Positions 41,757-52,985 of a stretch of 64,000 nucleotides of DNA are shown here, one piece after another (position 1 is the stretch's first letter; each line of letters starts with the position of its first letter). Source of the DNA: Rebecca billardiae RCC1528. Lineage: Eukaryota; Haptophyta. Both the position numbers and the translations under genes were made by a program. The notes beneath the pieces were generated by a model that worked only from the letters and a program-made list of their open reading frames with translations, was not told the origin of the DNA and made no database searches. The stretch is taken from assembly GCA_965240325.2 (NCBI GenBank), contig OZ251234.1, forward strand, positions 62,001-126,000, read 5' to 3'.

Positions 41757-42375
41757 CTACGCCGACTGGAACCCCAGGCCGTGCGACTCGGCGTACCGTT
41801 CCTGTGACCGGGGGTGTCAGTGCGCGCGAGGGAGGGGAGAGGGGGGAGGCGCCCCACCGCCACGTCAGAACGCGTGGCCGCTGGTGCGCGGGGCGCGCTG
41901 CGTCGCGGGCGGAGCGGCGGGCGACGCGGCGCACCAAGAAGCGCATCATGCGGTCCCACGACGGCGGATCGCGCATGACGTACACGCACTCCACTGAGCG
42001 CGGCTTGCCATTGACAAACTTTGCGTTCACGTCGGTCGTCACGAGCTCGCCCTCGTCGTCCACCATGAACATGCCGGTGATCTCGGACTGCGGGCCGTCC
42101 GTCGCCTCGAGGAAGGAGGGCTGGTCGAAGAGGAACGTGGCGGTCCCGGTCGAGCCGTCCTTCGAGCGCGTCAGCTTGATGTCCGGCACGATGGGCTCGT
42201 CCACGCCCTTGATAAACTGAATCTGCGCCGGCACCTCCGCCATCGCGACGCGCGAGGCAGCGGCACAGTGCGCCGTGCGCGCCGGCGCGGCAAAGGCCAG
42301 CGCGCTGCGCGAGACCGCACGAGATGGCGACATGGCGGCGAGTGCACCCGTCAGCGCGACGGCCAGCATGCTCAT
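41757..42375 (-). CDS. psb28: Photosystem II assembly protein Psb28, nucleus-encoded
   Basis: Two exons, 42375-41935 and 41801-41757, give 161 aa. Splicing the 133-bp GT-AG intron restores the Psb28 C-terminus [20 protein letters not shown]. The mature part starts at about residue 45 with [20 protein letters not shown] and continues [37 protein letters not shown] and [17 protein letters not shown], all standard Psb28. Psb28 binds PSII assembly intermediates on the stromal side and protects them during biogenesis. The presequence has a hydrophobic signal peptide ([14 protein letters not shown]) and then ALAFAAPAR, an ASAFAP-like site used for plastids of red secondary origin. It shares a 142-bp interval with the divergent ABM-fold gene. 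Confidence 0.93.
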
Positions 42376-42517
42376 GATGGCGCACGAACGATACGCGACG
42401 ATCGAGCAGAGCCGGTCTTGCCTCGCGCGGCTTCGATGGGCTCGGCCGAGCCGCGGGCGTTGATTACGATCTCGCGGCGGGGCGAGATCGCGAGATCACA
42501 GCCGTGCGGGCGCGGCC
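42376..42517. promoter_or_regulatory. Divergent promoter of psb28 and the ABM-fold gene
   Basis: 142 bp between opposing start codons. The imperfect palindrome CGATCTCGCGGCGGGGCGAGATCGCGAGATC at 42468-42497 may be regulatory. Confidence 0.4.
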
Positions 42518-43162
42518 ATGCTGATGCGCGCGAGCGCGCCCGCGCGCATGGCGCTCCGCCGATGTGGCAGCGCGCGCGCGCCACCCGTGGGCCCGGCGCG
42601 CGCCCTCGCGGCGAAGCCCACCGCCCCTACCGACCCCGACGACGCCGACGCGGACGTCGACCTCATGGAGCAGACGATCGGCCTGCACCGCTCGGCGGCC
42701 TCGGCGGCGCTCCGACAGATGCCCGGCCGCGATCGCGCGAAGCGCACCTTCCGCGGCGGGCAGGCTGGCGGCGCGGCCACGCCCACCGCGGCCGCCGGCG
42801 CCCTCGGCACGTCGCAGCCCGCCGAGTACACCGGCCCCATCGCCCGCCTCGCCTCCGTGCGCGTGCGCGGCGACGACGCCATCGAGGCCGTGCGCGCAGA
42901 GTACGAGGCGCAGGTCCGGCCGATGTACGAGGCGGCGGAGGGCTGCCTCGGAGCGCAGCTGCTCTTCGACGGGAACACGCGCACGGCGACCTCGCTCACG
43001 CTCTGGGCCTCTGCCCAGCACCTCGAGGCCGCCTCCACCACCGAGCGGTACCGCAGCGCGATGGGTGCGCTGGGCGTGCACTTTGTGGGCGCGCCTGAGC
43101 TGCAGACGCTGCAGCTGCACGCGTCCACGCACGCGCTGCCACGGCCCTCGCGGGAGGGGTAG
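42518..43162 (+). CDS. ABM-like (dimeric alpha/beta barrel) protein
   Basis: A 214-aa protein. The first 40 residues are Arg/Ala-rich without acidic residues (MLMRASAPARMALRRCGSAR), a likely mitochondrial or plastid presequence. The C-terminal 110 residues (IARLASVRVRGDDAIEAVRA, VRPMYEAAEGCLGAQLLFDG, TSLTLWASAQHLEAASTTER) have the order strand-helix-strand-helix of antibiotic-biosynthesis-monooxygenase-type dimeric barrels. Such proteins include monooxygenases, haem-binding and stress proteins, so the activity cannot be given. The start was chosen at the first Met of the presequence. Confidence 0.65.
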   Translation: MLMRASAPARMALRRCGSARAPPVGPARALAAKPTAPTDPDDADADVDLMEQTIGLHRSAASAALRQMPGRDRAKRTFRGGQAGGAATPTAAAGALGTSQPAEYTGPIARLASVRVRGDDAIEAVRAEYEAQVRPMYEAAEGCLGAQLLFDGNTRTATSLTLWASAQHLEAASTTERYRSAMGALGVHFVGAPELQTLQLHASTHALPRPSREG

Positions 43163-43792
43163 CGCGCGACGCGCGGCTGCGACGAGGCGCGCCGGCATCA
43201 TCATCTGCCTGGCGTCAGCAGCGCACTCGCGCGGCCGGCGGCACCGTGCCCGACAGCGCCAGCCACTGCCAGTAGAACGTAGTAGTATATCCGCCGACGG
43301 TATCGCAGAATCTGACTACGTCAGTCTCAGTCTGTCACTGTCTCACGCTCTTGAGTCTTGACAGACAGGTCTACATCACTCTTGCTCGGGGCATGCACGC
43401 GCGCAGACAAGCATCAGCAGTTCTGGCCGCGCCATATATATATAATGATATACGCGACGTACTTCCGAGCAGAGTTATCGGATTAACTGATGATGGCGCG
43501 ATGCTGATGACGGACGACCGGACCAGATACGGCGGGATATATACAGCCTATACAGGCTATAGCCGCCGCCTATAGCGTACGGTAGTTCAGTACTCTCCCC
43601 GCCTCCCGGCACGGCCGCGGTCGTAGTATAGTCCTCGCAGTCCTAGACCTACGACTACTAGGCTTCACTAGTGACACTACTGGTCTATAATGGCGGAGTA
43701 ATATGCCGAATGCGTCGTTCATCGAACAGATCGATATCGACGAATGACGATCTACCGGACTACTACTCTACTTATACTACCTGCTACTACCC
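43163..43792. other. Convergent intergenic region, AT-richer
   Basis: Contains TATATATATA at 43434-43444, clustered GACTACTACTCTACTTATAC-like words near 43757-43785, and TATAGCC/GGCTATA inverted words near 43540-43575. No gene is supported. Confidence 0.55.
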
Positions 43793-45466
43793 TCAGGCGC
43801 AGAAGTCATCAGCGGCGGCGCTGCCAGCGGCCAGCTCAGGAATCCGATCCGCAGGCAGCGTCACGCCCACAGTGACAGTCCCAACTGCCGCTGCTGCGCC
43901 TGTCGTGTCTGTGGCGGCGGGCTCTGCGGCACCCGCGGGGGCGTCAGCCCCGGCGGCCGCGCGCGCGAGGCACGTCTCGAGCCGCTGAATCACCACAACG
44001 AGCCGGAGCAGGTCCAGCGCCAGCTCCGCCGCCTGCGCGCACAGCTCGCGCAGCAGCGCCACCCGCGCGCCCTCCGCCACGCCAGCCTGTGCGAGGGCGG
44101 CGCCGTGCGCGGCCGGCTCGGTGGCGGTAAGCAGCACGCGCCGGAGGGCGGCGTGCTCGCTCGGGCTGAGGGGCGCGCAGCGCCCGACGTGCTGCGCAAG
44201 CCGCGCGAGCGGCGGCCAGAGCCGATCGGGAATGCCGCCGCGCGGCCGCGTGTGCGCGTCGCACGCGTGCGTGCCGCCCCCCTCGCCCTGCTCCGTCCAC
44301 AGCAAGCGCGCACGGCGCGCGGAGGCGCCGCCGTCACCGTCCGGCTGCATCTGCGCGGACGCGAGCAGCAGCTGCACGCTCGCGGCCGCCAGCACGCCCT
44401 GCTTGCGCGCGCGCACCGCCTCCGCGCCGAGCAGCCCGTCCGCCAGCGCGCCGCGCGCCACGCGCTCGCAGCGCTCGAAGTAGGCCGCCCAGACCGGCGC
44501 CAGCTCGGCGCTGCCGCGCGGCTCGCCTGTCGGCCGGCGCGGCGCGCGCGCCGCCACCGCGGGGACGCAGCTCACGCCGCTCGGCGGGCAGCCGAACGTG
44601 TCGGCCACCGCCTCCCACGTCCGCAGGTCCGCCTCGCGCAGCCCGCGGAACACCTCGAGCGCGCCGGAGACCACCGAGTCAGAGGCCAGCGCCTCGTACG
44701 CGCACGCGGGCCCGGCGAGCAAGCCCGCGGCCACCGCGCACGCGAGCGCGGCCGGCGAGAGCGTCAGCAGCAGCAGCAGCCCGAGCAGTGCGAAGAGCCA
44801 CCACCACACCTCGCACTCCAGCGCCGCCTCCACGTAGTAGCGCACGGCGACGCAGAGCAGCGGCACGAACTTGGCCGCGCCGATCAGCGCGGCGCCCCCC
44901 AGCCCGAGCGCCGCGCCCCACACCCCCAGACCCACGCCCACGCCCACGTCTCGCAGCGGGATGTCAAAGACGGCGCCGTCCCAGCCGAGGGGGATGCCGC
45001 GCAGCTCGCGCACGATCGTGAAGACCGAGCGCGTGTTGAAGCGCCAGAAATCTGCGCTCCAATCCCGCGCCTCGGCGAGCGCGCCGCCACAGCCGCCCAG
45101 CAGCGGCACGCCGTCGTCCCAGACAGAGGCGGCGAGCGTGAGGCTGAAGTAGGCGGTCGCACACAGCAGCGCGCCGGTGCACACGAGGAAGGGCCACGCG
45201 AGCAGGCAGGCGGGCAGCAGCAGCAGCCCGAGCGCGCGCACGTTCGGCCCGATCGCCGCGTAGCCCCACAGCGTCTTGAAGGAGAGGTACACGTCGTGCG
45301 GCAGGCACACGAGCGCGGTGCCGGTGGCGCTCGCTACCACCAGCAGGATCGGGAGCGGCGCGTACAGCACCGCCTTGGCGAGGCCGAGGAACGGCAGGCA
45401 GCCGCAGCAGCAGCACACCCACAGCGGGTTGTCCGGATGCGCGCGCGAGCTGCCGCTGCTTCCCAT
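43793..45466 (-). CDS. Multipass membrane protein, plant At3g27390-like
   Basis: A 557-aa protein. The N-terminal half has about six hydrophobic helices (FLGLAKAVLYAPLPILLVVA, ALGLLLLPACLLAWPFLVCT, LGLGGAALIGAAKFVPLLCV, WWWLFALLGLLLLLTLSPAA) with a Cys cluster WVCCCCGCLP at the start and the conserved-looking SADFWRFNTRSVFTIVREL loop. The arrangement recalls an uncharacterised plant membrane protein family (Arabidopsis At3g27390). The C-terminal 250 residues are soluble, Ala-rich and helical. Function unknown. The start was placed at the Met before the Cys cluster; an in-frame Met lies 72 bp upstream. Confidence 0.6.
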   Translation of the reverse strand: MGSSGSSRAHPDNPLWVCCCCGCLPFLGLAKAVLYAPLPILLVVASATGTALVCLPHDVYLSFKTLWGYAAIGPNVRALGLLLLPACLLAWPFLVCTGALLCATAYFSLTLAASVWDDGVPLLGGCGGALAEARDWSADFWRFNTRSVFTIVRELRGIPLGWDGAVFDIPLRDVGVGVGLGVWGAALGLGGAALIGAAKFVPLLCVAVRYYVEAALECEVWWWLFALLGLLLLLTLSPAALACAVAAGLLAGPACAYEALASDSVVSGALEVFRGLREADLRTWEAVADTFGCPPSGVSCVPAVAARAPRRPTGEPRGSAELAPVWAAYFERCERVARGALADGLLGAEAVRARKQGVLAAASVQLLLASAQMQPDGDGGASARRARLLWTEQGEGGGTHACDAHTRPRGGIPDRLWPPLARLAQHVGRCAPLSPSEHAALRRVLLTATEPAAHGAALAQAGVAEGARVALLRELCAQAAELALDLLRLVVVIQRLETCLARAAAGADAPAGAAEPAATDTTGAAAAVGTVTVGVTLPADRIPELAAGSAAADDFCA

Positions 45467-45862
45467 GCCGCGCCACGGCGCCGGCCGGGCGCGCGGAGAC
45501 CAGTCTCCCAAGCGACTGGTCAGTGGAGTACGGTACACTGTTGGCCAGTCTGTTGGCTACTCAGACTTGGCTCATGCAACAATCAGAACTTACGCTACAG
45601 CCCTTGATCAGCAGTACAATCTGTACAGTGCCCATGTTACAGTGTCAGCTGTCTACGACGGTGATACCGACTACGACGCTACAGCACAGTCGATCCGCAG
45701 CACCCTGGCCCTGGGTGCCCAGATCAGTCATCTGATGCATCATGCCTGATGAGTCGCATCATCAATACAGTAGCTAGTCTTTCGCGCCGAGCTCCGCGCA
45801 CGGTGCAGGCCGAGAGCGCTCGGCGTGCAGCAGTGTCAGTGAGCAGGCCGAGACTCGTCGCG
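45467..45862. other. Intergenic region
   Basis: 5' flank of the preceding minus-strand gene; AT-richer between 45530 and 45780; no gene supported. Confidence 0.5.
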
Positions 45863-47902
45863 TCATTCTGCGAGTCGTCGTGCCTCGTGCGCGGGCGCTG
45901 CCTCGTCTGCACTCATCTCGGACGAGTCCTGGTCGTACTCCTCGGCCGCCTCGTCGACGAGGGAGAGCCGCTTCGCGTGCCTCCCCCCGCCGTAGAAGCC
46001 GAGGCCCGCCTCGGCCTCGTCCGCGCCGCCCGCGCCGACATCTGGGCGGGCCGGGAGGTCTGGCAGCACGCCCGCCAGCCTCGCGCGCAGCCGCTCGCGC
46101 ACGCCCGCAGGCGCGGCGCGCGAGCCGGCTAGGGCGGCGGGCTGGCGGCGCGCGCGCGCGCGGCGCGCCGCGCGGCGGATGAGGAGGAGCTGCAGCGCGA
46201 AGGCGATGACCATCGCGCCGATCGCCGCGCCCGCCACCGCCCTGACCGCGGCGCTCAGCGCCCCCGTGCGCGCCCTCGTGTGCGCCCCCGTGTGGGCGGG
46301 CGCGTCGCGCGGTGGCGCGTCGGCAAAGGCGGCGCCGCCGCCGTCGGCGAGCGGCGCGGCCGGCGAGGGCGCCGAGGGCGCCGAGGCGTTCTCTTCGCGC
46401 AGCGGCTCGGCGGCCGGCTGGTCGGCAGGCGACGGGCTGGAGAGGAGCTTCGCGAGCAGCTCCAAGCCCGCACGCGCCTCCGTGCCCGCCGGAGCCGGCG
46501 CGCCGTCGTCGCGCGCGCCGCGCGCGCGCGCGGCCGTGGGCGCGGCGCGCAGCAGCAGCGGCGTGGCCGGCGGCGCCGAGCCGTCGTGCGCGCGCTCGTA
46601 GGCGGCGTTGGCGGCCTCGCGCTGTCGCTCCTCGAGCTCCCGCTCCGCCTCCGCCCCGTCGCGCAGCGCGTCGCGCAGGTCGCTCAGCCAGTCGCGCGCG
46701 CGCCCAACGTCATCTGCGCCGAGCCGTGCGCACGCGCCCGCCAGCGCGTCCAGCCGCTGCGCGCGCCGCTTGGCGGTCGGGGGCGGCGGGAGCGGGGTGA
46801 TGGGCTCGTTGGCGCCGCCGATGCCGAGCGCCTGGAGCGCCTTGTCAGCCTGGAAGCGCGCGCGCGACTCCGCCACCACCGCGCCCTCCACGTCCTCCCG
46901 CCCCGCCTCCTCCGCCGCACGGCGCGCCAGCGCAACGGCCTTGCGCGCTCGCTGCGCCGCGCGCCGCAGCGGCTCGGGCGCATCCTCGCGCGCGGCGCGG
47001 CGCACGAGCTGGGCGAGCCAGCGGTGCGCGCGGCTGAGGACGGGCGGGTCCGACTCGGCCGCGTCGGCCGCGATCGTCTCGGCCAGCGCCTGCCGGTCCA
47101 CCTCCGCCACCGCCTCCGCCAGCGCGCCGCCATCTAGCTGCAGCTCACCAGAGCGCAGCATGGCCGCCCACGCGGCACTGTCTGCGGCGCGCAGCTGCGA
47201 GCCGAGCCACGAGGCGGCGTCCGGGGAGGAGCCCACGCCGAGGCCGGCCAGGAGGACGCGCGCCTGGCGCAGCGCCTCGCGCCGCAGCACGCGCGCCGCG
47301 TCCAAGTCGCCGTCCGCCTCCGCGGCGCGCGCCGCGCTCAGCGCCGCTGTCCACTGCGCGGCGCGCGCCGTCGCGACCGCCAGCTCTGGCGGCACCGCGG
47401 GGAGGGCGGCCGCGGCCTCGACGGTCTCCTCGAGCAGCTCGCGCGCCTGGTCGATGAGCTCGTCTCCCAGCCCGATGCCCACCGCGCACATCTCCCGCGC
47501 CAGCGCCTCGCGCTCCGCGCCCTCGACCGCGTCCGCGAGCGCGGCCGTGTCGATCTGCAGCACGAGATTCGAGAGCGTCTCGCCGTCGAGGGAGCGGAGC
47601 TCGGCGGGGAGCCACGCGGCGTCGGGCGGCGGCGTGGGCGAGGTATTGTTGTGCGGCTCGCGGAACGCCTGTAGGCCGCGGCGCACCGCGCGCTGCACCG
47701 CGTGCACCGCCGCGGCGCGCTCGGCGCGCGGCAGCGCGCGCGCGTCCGCGAGCTGACGCACCCACGCGGTGAACGCGCCGAGCGCGGCCGGCGGGAGCTC
47801 GGCGGCGGCGCGTGTGATGGCCGCGGCGTCCTGGGGCGCGTGCGCGCCGGCGGCGCGGGGTGCCGCGCACAGGGCCAGCGAGAGCAGCGCCAACGCGCGC
47901 AT
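45863..47902 (-). CDS. Type I membrane protein with helical luminal domain, unknown
   Basis: A 679-aa protein beginning with a clear signal peptide (MRALALLSLALCAAPRAAGA). A long luminal part rich in Ala, Arg and Glu follows, mostly helical, with one NNTS glycosylation sequon near residue 85. One membrane helix sits near residue 580 (ALSAAVRAVAGAAIGAMVIA, FALQLLLIRRA) with a strongly basic stop-transfer flank [11 protein letters not shown]. The short cytosolic tail ends in acidic, Ser-containing sequence (DQDSSEMSADE). The same frame is open for 900 bp upstream of the start, but that part antisenses PurB and is not credible. I recognise no family. Confidence 0.6.
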   Translation of the reverse strand: MRALALLSLALCAAPRAAGAHAPQDAAAITRAAAELPPAALGAFTAWVRQLADARALPRAERAAAVHAVQRAVRRGLQAFREPHNNTSPTPPPDAAWLPAELRSLDGETLSNLVLQIDTAALADAVEGAEREALAREMCAVGIGLGDELIDQARELLEETVEAAAALPAVPPELAVATARAAQWTAALSAARAAEADGDLDAARVLRREALRQARVLLAGLGVGSSPDAASWLGSQLRAADSAAWAAMLRSGELQLDGGALAEAVAEVDRQALAETIAADAAESDPPVLSRAHRWLAQLVRRAAREDAPEPLRRAAQRARKAVALARRAAEEAGREDVEGAVVAESRARFQADKALQALGIGGANEPITPLPPPPTAKRRAQRLDALAGACARLGADDVGRARDWLSDLRDALRDGAEAERELEERQREAANAAYERAHDGSAPPATPLLLRAAPTAARARGARDDGAPAPAGTEARAGLELLAKLLSSPSPADQPAAEPLREENASAPSAPSPAAPLADGGGAAFADAPPRDAPAHTGAHTRARTGALSAAVRAVAGAAIGAMVIAFALQLLLIRRAARRARARRQPAALAGSRAAPAGVRERLRARLAGVLPDLPARPDVGAGGADEAEAGLGFYGGGRHAKRLSLVDEAAEEYDQDSSEMSADEAAPAHEARRLAE

Positions 47903-48002
47903 GTGGCGAGGCCGGCCCTCGCCGTCGGGCGCGAGCTTTGTCAAGCAAGAGGGCGCCGCCGAGCCAAGAGCCCAAGACGGTTTCGCCCGCGCGGCCGGAT
48001 GA

Positions 48003-49648
<1,646 letters not shown>

Positions 49649-50012
49649 CGGCCAGGGCGGGCACTCCGTCGCGCGCGTCGGCTGGTCACGGGTGCCTCGA
49701 TGCTCGGCGCGACGGCAGATGGCAGCATGCACGTGCATCAAGTGATCAATGAGTCTCACGTCTCACGATCATCGAGATTGTGCCTGAGGTACAGCAGTAT
49801 GAGATATGACAGGGCGCGTCCGGCCGACAGGCTTCGACACTGACGCGTCTGACAGCGCACTTATGGGCACCATGTGTCAGTCAAGGCAACATGGATGTGA
49901 GACGCAGTCAGATTCAGCTACTACTGTGAAACGGTCATCATGTCGTTATAATACTACTAGTAAAAACAAAACGGTCGAGAAGCGGAAAGCCCGGCCCGCC
50001 CGCGCGGCGCCA
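49649..50012. other. Spacer between purB and RNase III genes
   Basis: Less GC-rich, with no supported gene; in-frame upstream codons for the RNase III gene from 49806 lack conserved features. Confidence 0.5.
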
Positions 50013-50948
50013 ATGATGATGATGGTGATAGCATCGATGGCGGCGGTATTCGCCAGACCAGCTTCGAGACGACTGGCATTGGCGTCCAGCCTGCGTGGCG
50101 GCGTGGGGCCCTCGCGTCATGTCGAGGCGCGTAGTATCACGCATCTGTCCTCGATCGTGATGCACACAGCCCGTGGCGTCGCCACGAGCGCCGACGTCCT
50201 GGCCAAGTGTCGTCAAGTAGAGGCCGCAGACATGGAGGCGCTCGTGGGCCACACGATCGGCGACATCGAGCTGTACCGCGAGGCATTCGTGCACAAGAGC
50301 ATGCAGGATACGGTAGGACTGTCGTTTGAGCGGCTCGAGCTGCTCGGAGACGCCGTCCTTGGCCTCCTCGTCACGGAGAGCCTCATGGAGTGCTTCCCGC
50401 ACGCGTCTGAGGGCGAGCTCTCACGCATGCGCGACGCCCTTGTGTCGGGCAAGCAGCTCGCGCGCTACGCACGGGCGCTCAATCTCGGCCGCTGGATCGT
50501 GGCATCATCAGACGAGCGCCGTCGCAACATCGGCCAGAACCAGCGCATCCTGGCGTGCGTGCTCGAGGCGGTGCTGGGCGCGCTGCACCTGGACTTGGGG
50601 CTCGGCCCGTGCAGGGCCTTTGTGCGCAGCCTGCTCGAGCAGCACACAGACCTCGAGGCGCTCGCGGGCGCGCGCAACTACAAGGACGAGCTGCTCTGGC
50701 ACGCCCAGCTCAACGGCCTGGGGGCCGTCACGTACGAGCTCCAGCAGCTCGGGCCGCACCACAAGCCCACCTTCACCAGCCAAGTGCGAGTCGGCGGCAG
50801 CGTGCGCGGCCACGGCACAGCCAGGTCGAAGAAGGCGAGCGAGATGCTCGCGGCGCAGCACGCAGTGAGCGCGCTCAAGTTGGATCGATCGGCAACACCG
50901 TGGTGTTGCGGAGAGCAGCGCGCGACCGACTCCGAGCAGGGATCGTGA
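50013..50948 (+). CDS. Ribonuclease III (RNase III domain plus dsRBD)
   Basis: A 311-aa protein. The RNase III signature reads FERLELLGDAVLGLL (E106, E109, D113), after AFVHKSM. The second metal-binding region is ILACVLEAVLGALHLDLG: the usual Asp of the D-x-x-E pair is Cys182 here while the Glu (E185) is kept. A double-stranded RNA-binding domain spans about residues 220-290 (YKDELLWHAQLNGLGAVTYE, PTFTSQVRVGG, SKKASEMLAAQHAVSALK). The N-terminus (four Met codons, MVIASMAAVFARPASRRLAL) looks like an organelle-targeting sequence. Organellar RNase III-like proteins often work in rRNA processing or as mitochondrial ribosome components; reduced catalysis is possible given the changed residue. Confidence 0.88.
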   Translation: MMMMVIASMAAVFARPASRRLALASSLRGGVGPSRHVEARSITHLSSIVMHTARGVATSADVLAKCRQVEAADMEALVGHTIGDIELYREAFVHKSMQDTVGLSFERLELLGDAVLGLLVTESLMECFPHASEGELSRMRDALVSGKQLARYARALNLGRWIVASSDERRRNIGQNQRILACVLEAVLGALHLDLGLGPCRAFVRSLLEQHTDLEALAGARNYKDELLWHAQLNGLGAVTYELQQLGPHHKPTFTSQVRVGGSVRGHGTARSKKASEMLAAQHAVSALKLDRSATPWCCGEQRATDSEQGS

Positions 50949-51710
50949 GACTATCGGGCCCGCCGGGCGGCTGACCATAGCGGCTGACCGCTCGGACCGT
51001 CCGCGGTCCGCCCGCGCCCCGCGGACTACTAGTACTACTGACGTCCGTAGTAGTTACTGTACGACTGAGTATATATATATACTGTCGTCTTAGCTAAGTG
51101 ACTACGACTCGGCGGTCTCATTTATCATCACGGTCACGGACACTACTAGTGTCACTACACGCGGCGGCGCGACCGGTCGTCTGACTAGTGCCGACGACCG
51201 GGGCCCTGTCAATGACACTAGTCGGTCAAGTCACAAGTGTCGCCCGGCCGTAGCCACTAGCCAGTGCCCAGTAGCCAGGCGGGCGCCGCGGCCCGCGCGT
51301 AACGTCCGTAACGACCGGACGGCGACACGGCAGGCCGCGGACGACGTTAATCACGTGACGTGCGGGCACTCGGATATGCTGCTGCTGATTATCAGATTCA
51401 TGCAGACGAACGGTATGCGCGCAGGGTCACTGCTGCTGCTGCTGCGGCTGCGCGCTATCCGCGCCGCACATCCGGCAACGCATAGTCCGAGTCAGCGCTA
51501 CTGCTACAATCGCGAGAGCATGTAGAGTATGAGTAGCGCACGTTCATGTATTGGCACTGGCTCTGGGTCTAGCGCCAGTGGCGCCTGCGCCGTGATGTCG
51601 ATAACGTGTCGTGGCTGTGGTCTGTGGTAGTAGTGATCATGATGTCGAGTGCCGATTTTTCGCGGGTTCACGTAGAGTCAGAGTGCCCGGCCGGTGGCGT
51701 GTGCAGCCGA
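50949..51710. other. Convergent intergenic region
   Basis: Many short CTAGT/ACTAG words between 51020 and 51260 and a GTATATATATATAC palindrome at 51069-51082. Two (CTG)n clusters lie near 51378-51390 and 51429-51448. No gene is supported. Confidence 0.5.
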
Positions 51711-52604
51711 CTAGTAGCCGACGCGCACGAAGGCACGCTCAACCGCCTCGTCGCGCGAGAGCGCCAGCGCGAGCGTCCAGCGCCCGAGGTCGCAGTACGA
51801 GAGCGTGCCGTTCACCAGCAGACCGGCCGGCTTGGTCTCGAGCTCGCCCTGCGAGGGCCGCTCCGCCAGACCGCCCGGCAGCGTGGCGCTCCAGGACACG
51901 GCACCGCCGTGCTCGCGCAGCACGCGCAGCACCTCGTCAGAGTCGCACACCGCCGGCTCGAGCCCAAGCGCGCGCACGGCGGTGGCGCGCAGCACCTTGA
52001 CCAGCATAGGCATGCGCTCGGCCGGCACGGCGCACATGCAGCTCGCCTGCAGCACCAGCCGCGACACGCCGTGCTGCTTCGCGCCCTCGAGCGCGGCACG
52101 CGCGAAGCCGGGCATCAGCCCGACTGGGTGCTTGGCGCCGAGCTCGGCCTCTGTAGCGCCCGCGACGCACACCGCGACGGAGACGCCCTTCATCGCCGCG
52201 CGCACGGCGGCCTCGTCGCGCAGGTCGCCCACGGCAGCCTCGAGCCGCGCATGCGTGCCGAGCACGCGCTCGAGCTTCTCCGCGCTGCGGACGAAGGCGC
52301 GGACGGTGTGGCCCGCATCGAGTGCGCAGCGCACGAGGCGTACACCAGTGCGTCCCGTCGCGCCGTACACGACGATGCGTTCCGCGCCCCGGGGCGCGAG
52401 GTCGAGGCGCGACGGCGCAGCGCGCGCCGGTGCGGCCGGTGGCTTGGCGCTCAGGGCACGCACTGCCACCGACGCGGCGACGACGGCGAGGGCCGCGGCC
52501 ACAAGCTCGCTGCGAGGATGGGCGCCACCAGCGAGGTAGCGGCTCGCGCCCGCGAGTCCCGCGAGAGCAGCCGCCACGCCGAGAGCGTCGCGTGCGGAGG
52601 GCAT
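51711..52604 (-). CDS. NAD(P)-binding atypical SDR (NmrA-like) protein
   Basis: A 297-aa protein. After a hydrophobic N-terminus (ALGVAAALAGLAGASRYLAG and LVAAALAVVAASVAVRALS, one or two membrane or targeting helices) comes a Rossmann fold: RIVVYGATGRTGVRLVRCAL with the atypical-SDR GATGxTG motif, HTVRAFVRSAEKL, VGDLRDEAAVRAAMKGVSVA and SRLVLQASC. The C-terminal part contains LREHGGAVSWSATLPGGLAE, as in NAD(P)H-binding domain proteins of the NmrA/BLVRB group. These act as reductases, assembly factors or redox sensors; in plants several are plastid proteins. The substrate cannot be told. Confidence 0.8.
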   Translation of the reverse strand: MPSARDALGVAAALAGLAGASRYLAGGAHPRSELVAAALAVVAASVAVRALSAKPPAAPARAAPSRLDLAPRGAERIVVYGATGRTGVRLVRCALDAGHTVRAFVRSAEKLERVLGTHARLEAAVGDLRDEAAVRAAMKGVSVAVCVAGATEAELGAKHPVGLMPGFARAALEGAKQHGVSRLVLQASCMCAVPAERMPMLVKVLRATAVRALGLEPAVCDSDEVLRVLREHGGAVSWSATLPGGLAERPSQGELETKPAGLLVNGTLSYCDLGRWTLALALSRDEAVERAFVRVGY

Positions 52605-52850
52605 GGCTCGCTCGGCGGCCCGCCACAGTCAACGCTCCTTTGCACATCAATAAAAGATGACTTTTGGATTCTTTTCAGGGCTTGCATGATGTTTGATCCA
52701 TCTACGGGTGCTGGCTCGACCAATCGAATGAAATGATGCCGCGAGTACAGTAATATCGATCGCCGACATCATCGCCGAACAGAAAGGTGACGTAAGGAGC
52801 GACGATTCGGATGGAAAATGACTATATTGTCCCGCAATAAATCATGATGG

Positions 52851-52970
52851 AATCCCTGCTGCAAACGTAGTATCCTATGGCGATTTTCGCTGGTCGTAGT
52901 GATCTTGTCTGATCAACAAGCTCGGCGTCGTCGGTCGACCGGGACTCAGGCGAACGCGCGCGGGAACCAT
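52851..52970 (+). repeat. Dispersed direct repeat, copy A
   Basis: Shares with copy B (56407-56561) the blocks AATCCCTGCTGCAAACGTAG, ATGGCGATT, CGCTGGTCGTAG, CAACAAGCTCGGCGTC, GGTCGACCGGGACT and AGGCGAACGCGCGCGGGA in the same order and orientation, with small insertions. This copy leads into the start codon at 52986. Confidence 0.9.
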
Positions 52971-52985
52971 CACGCTCACGTGGAC

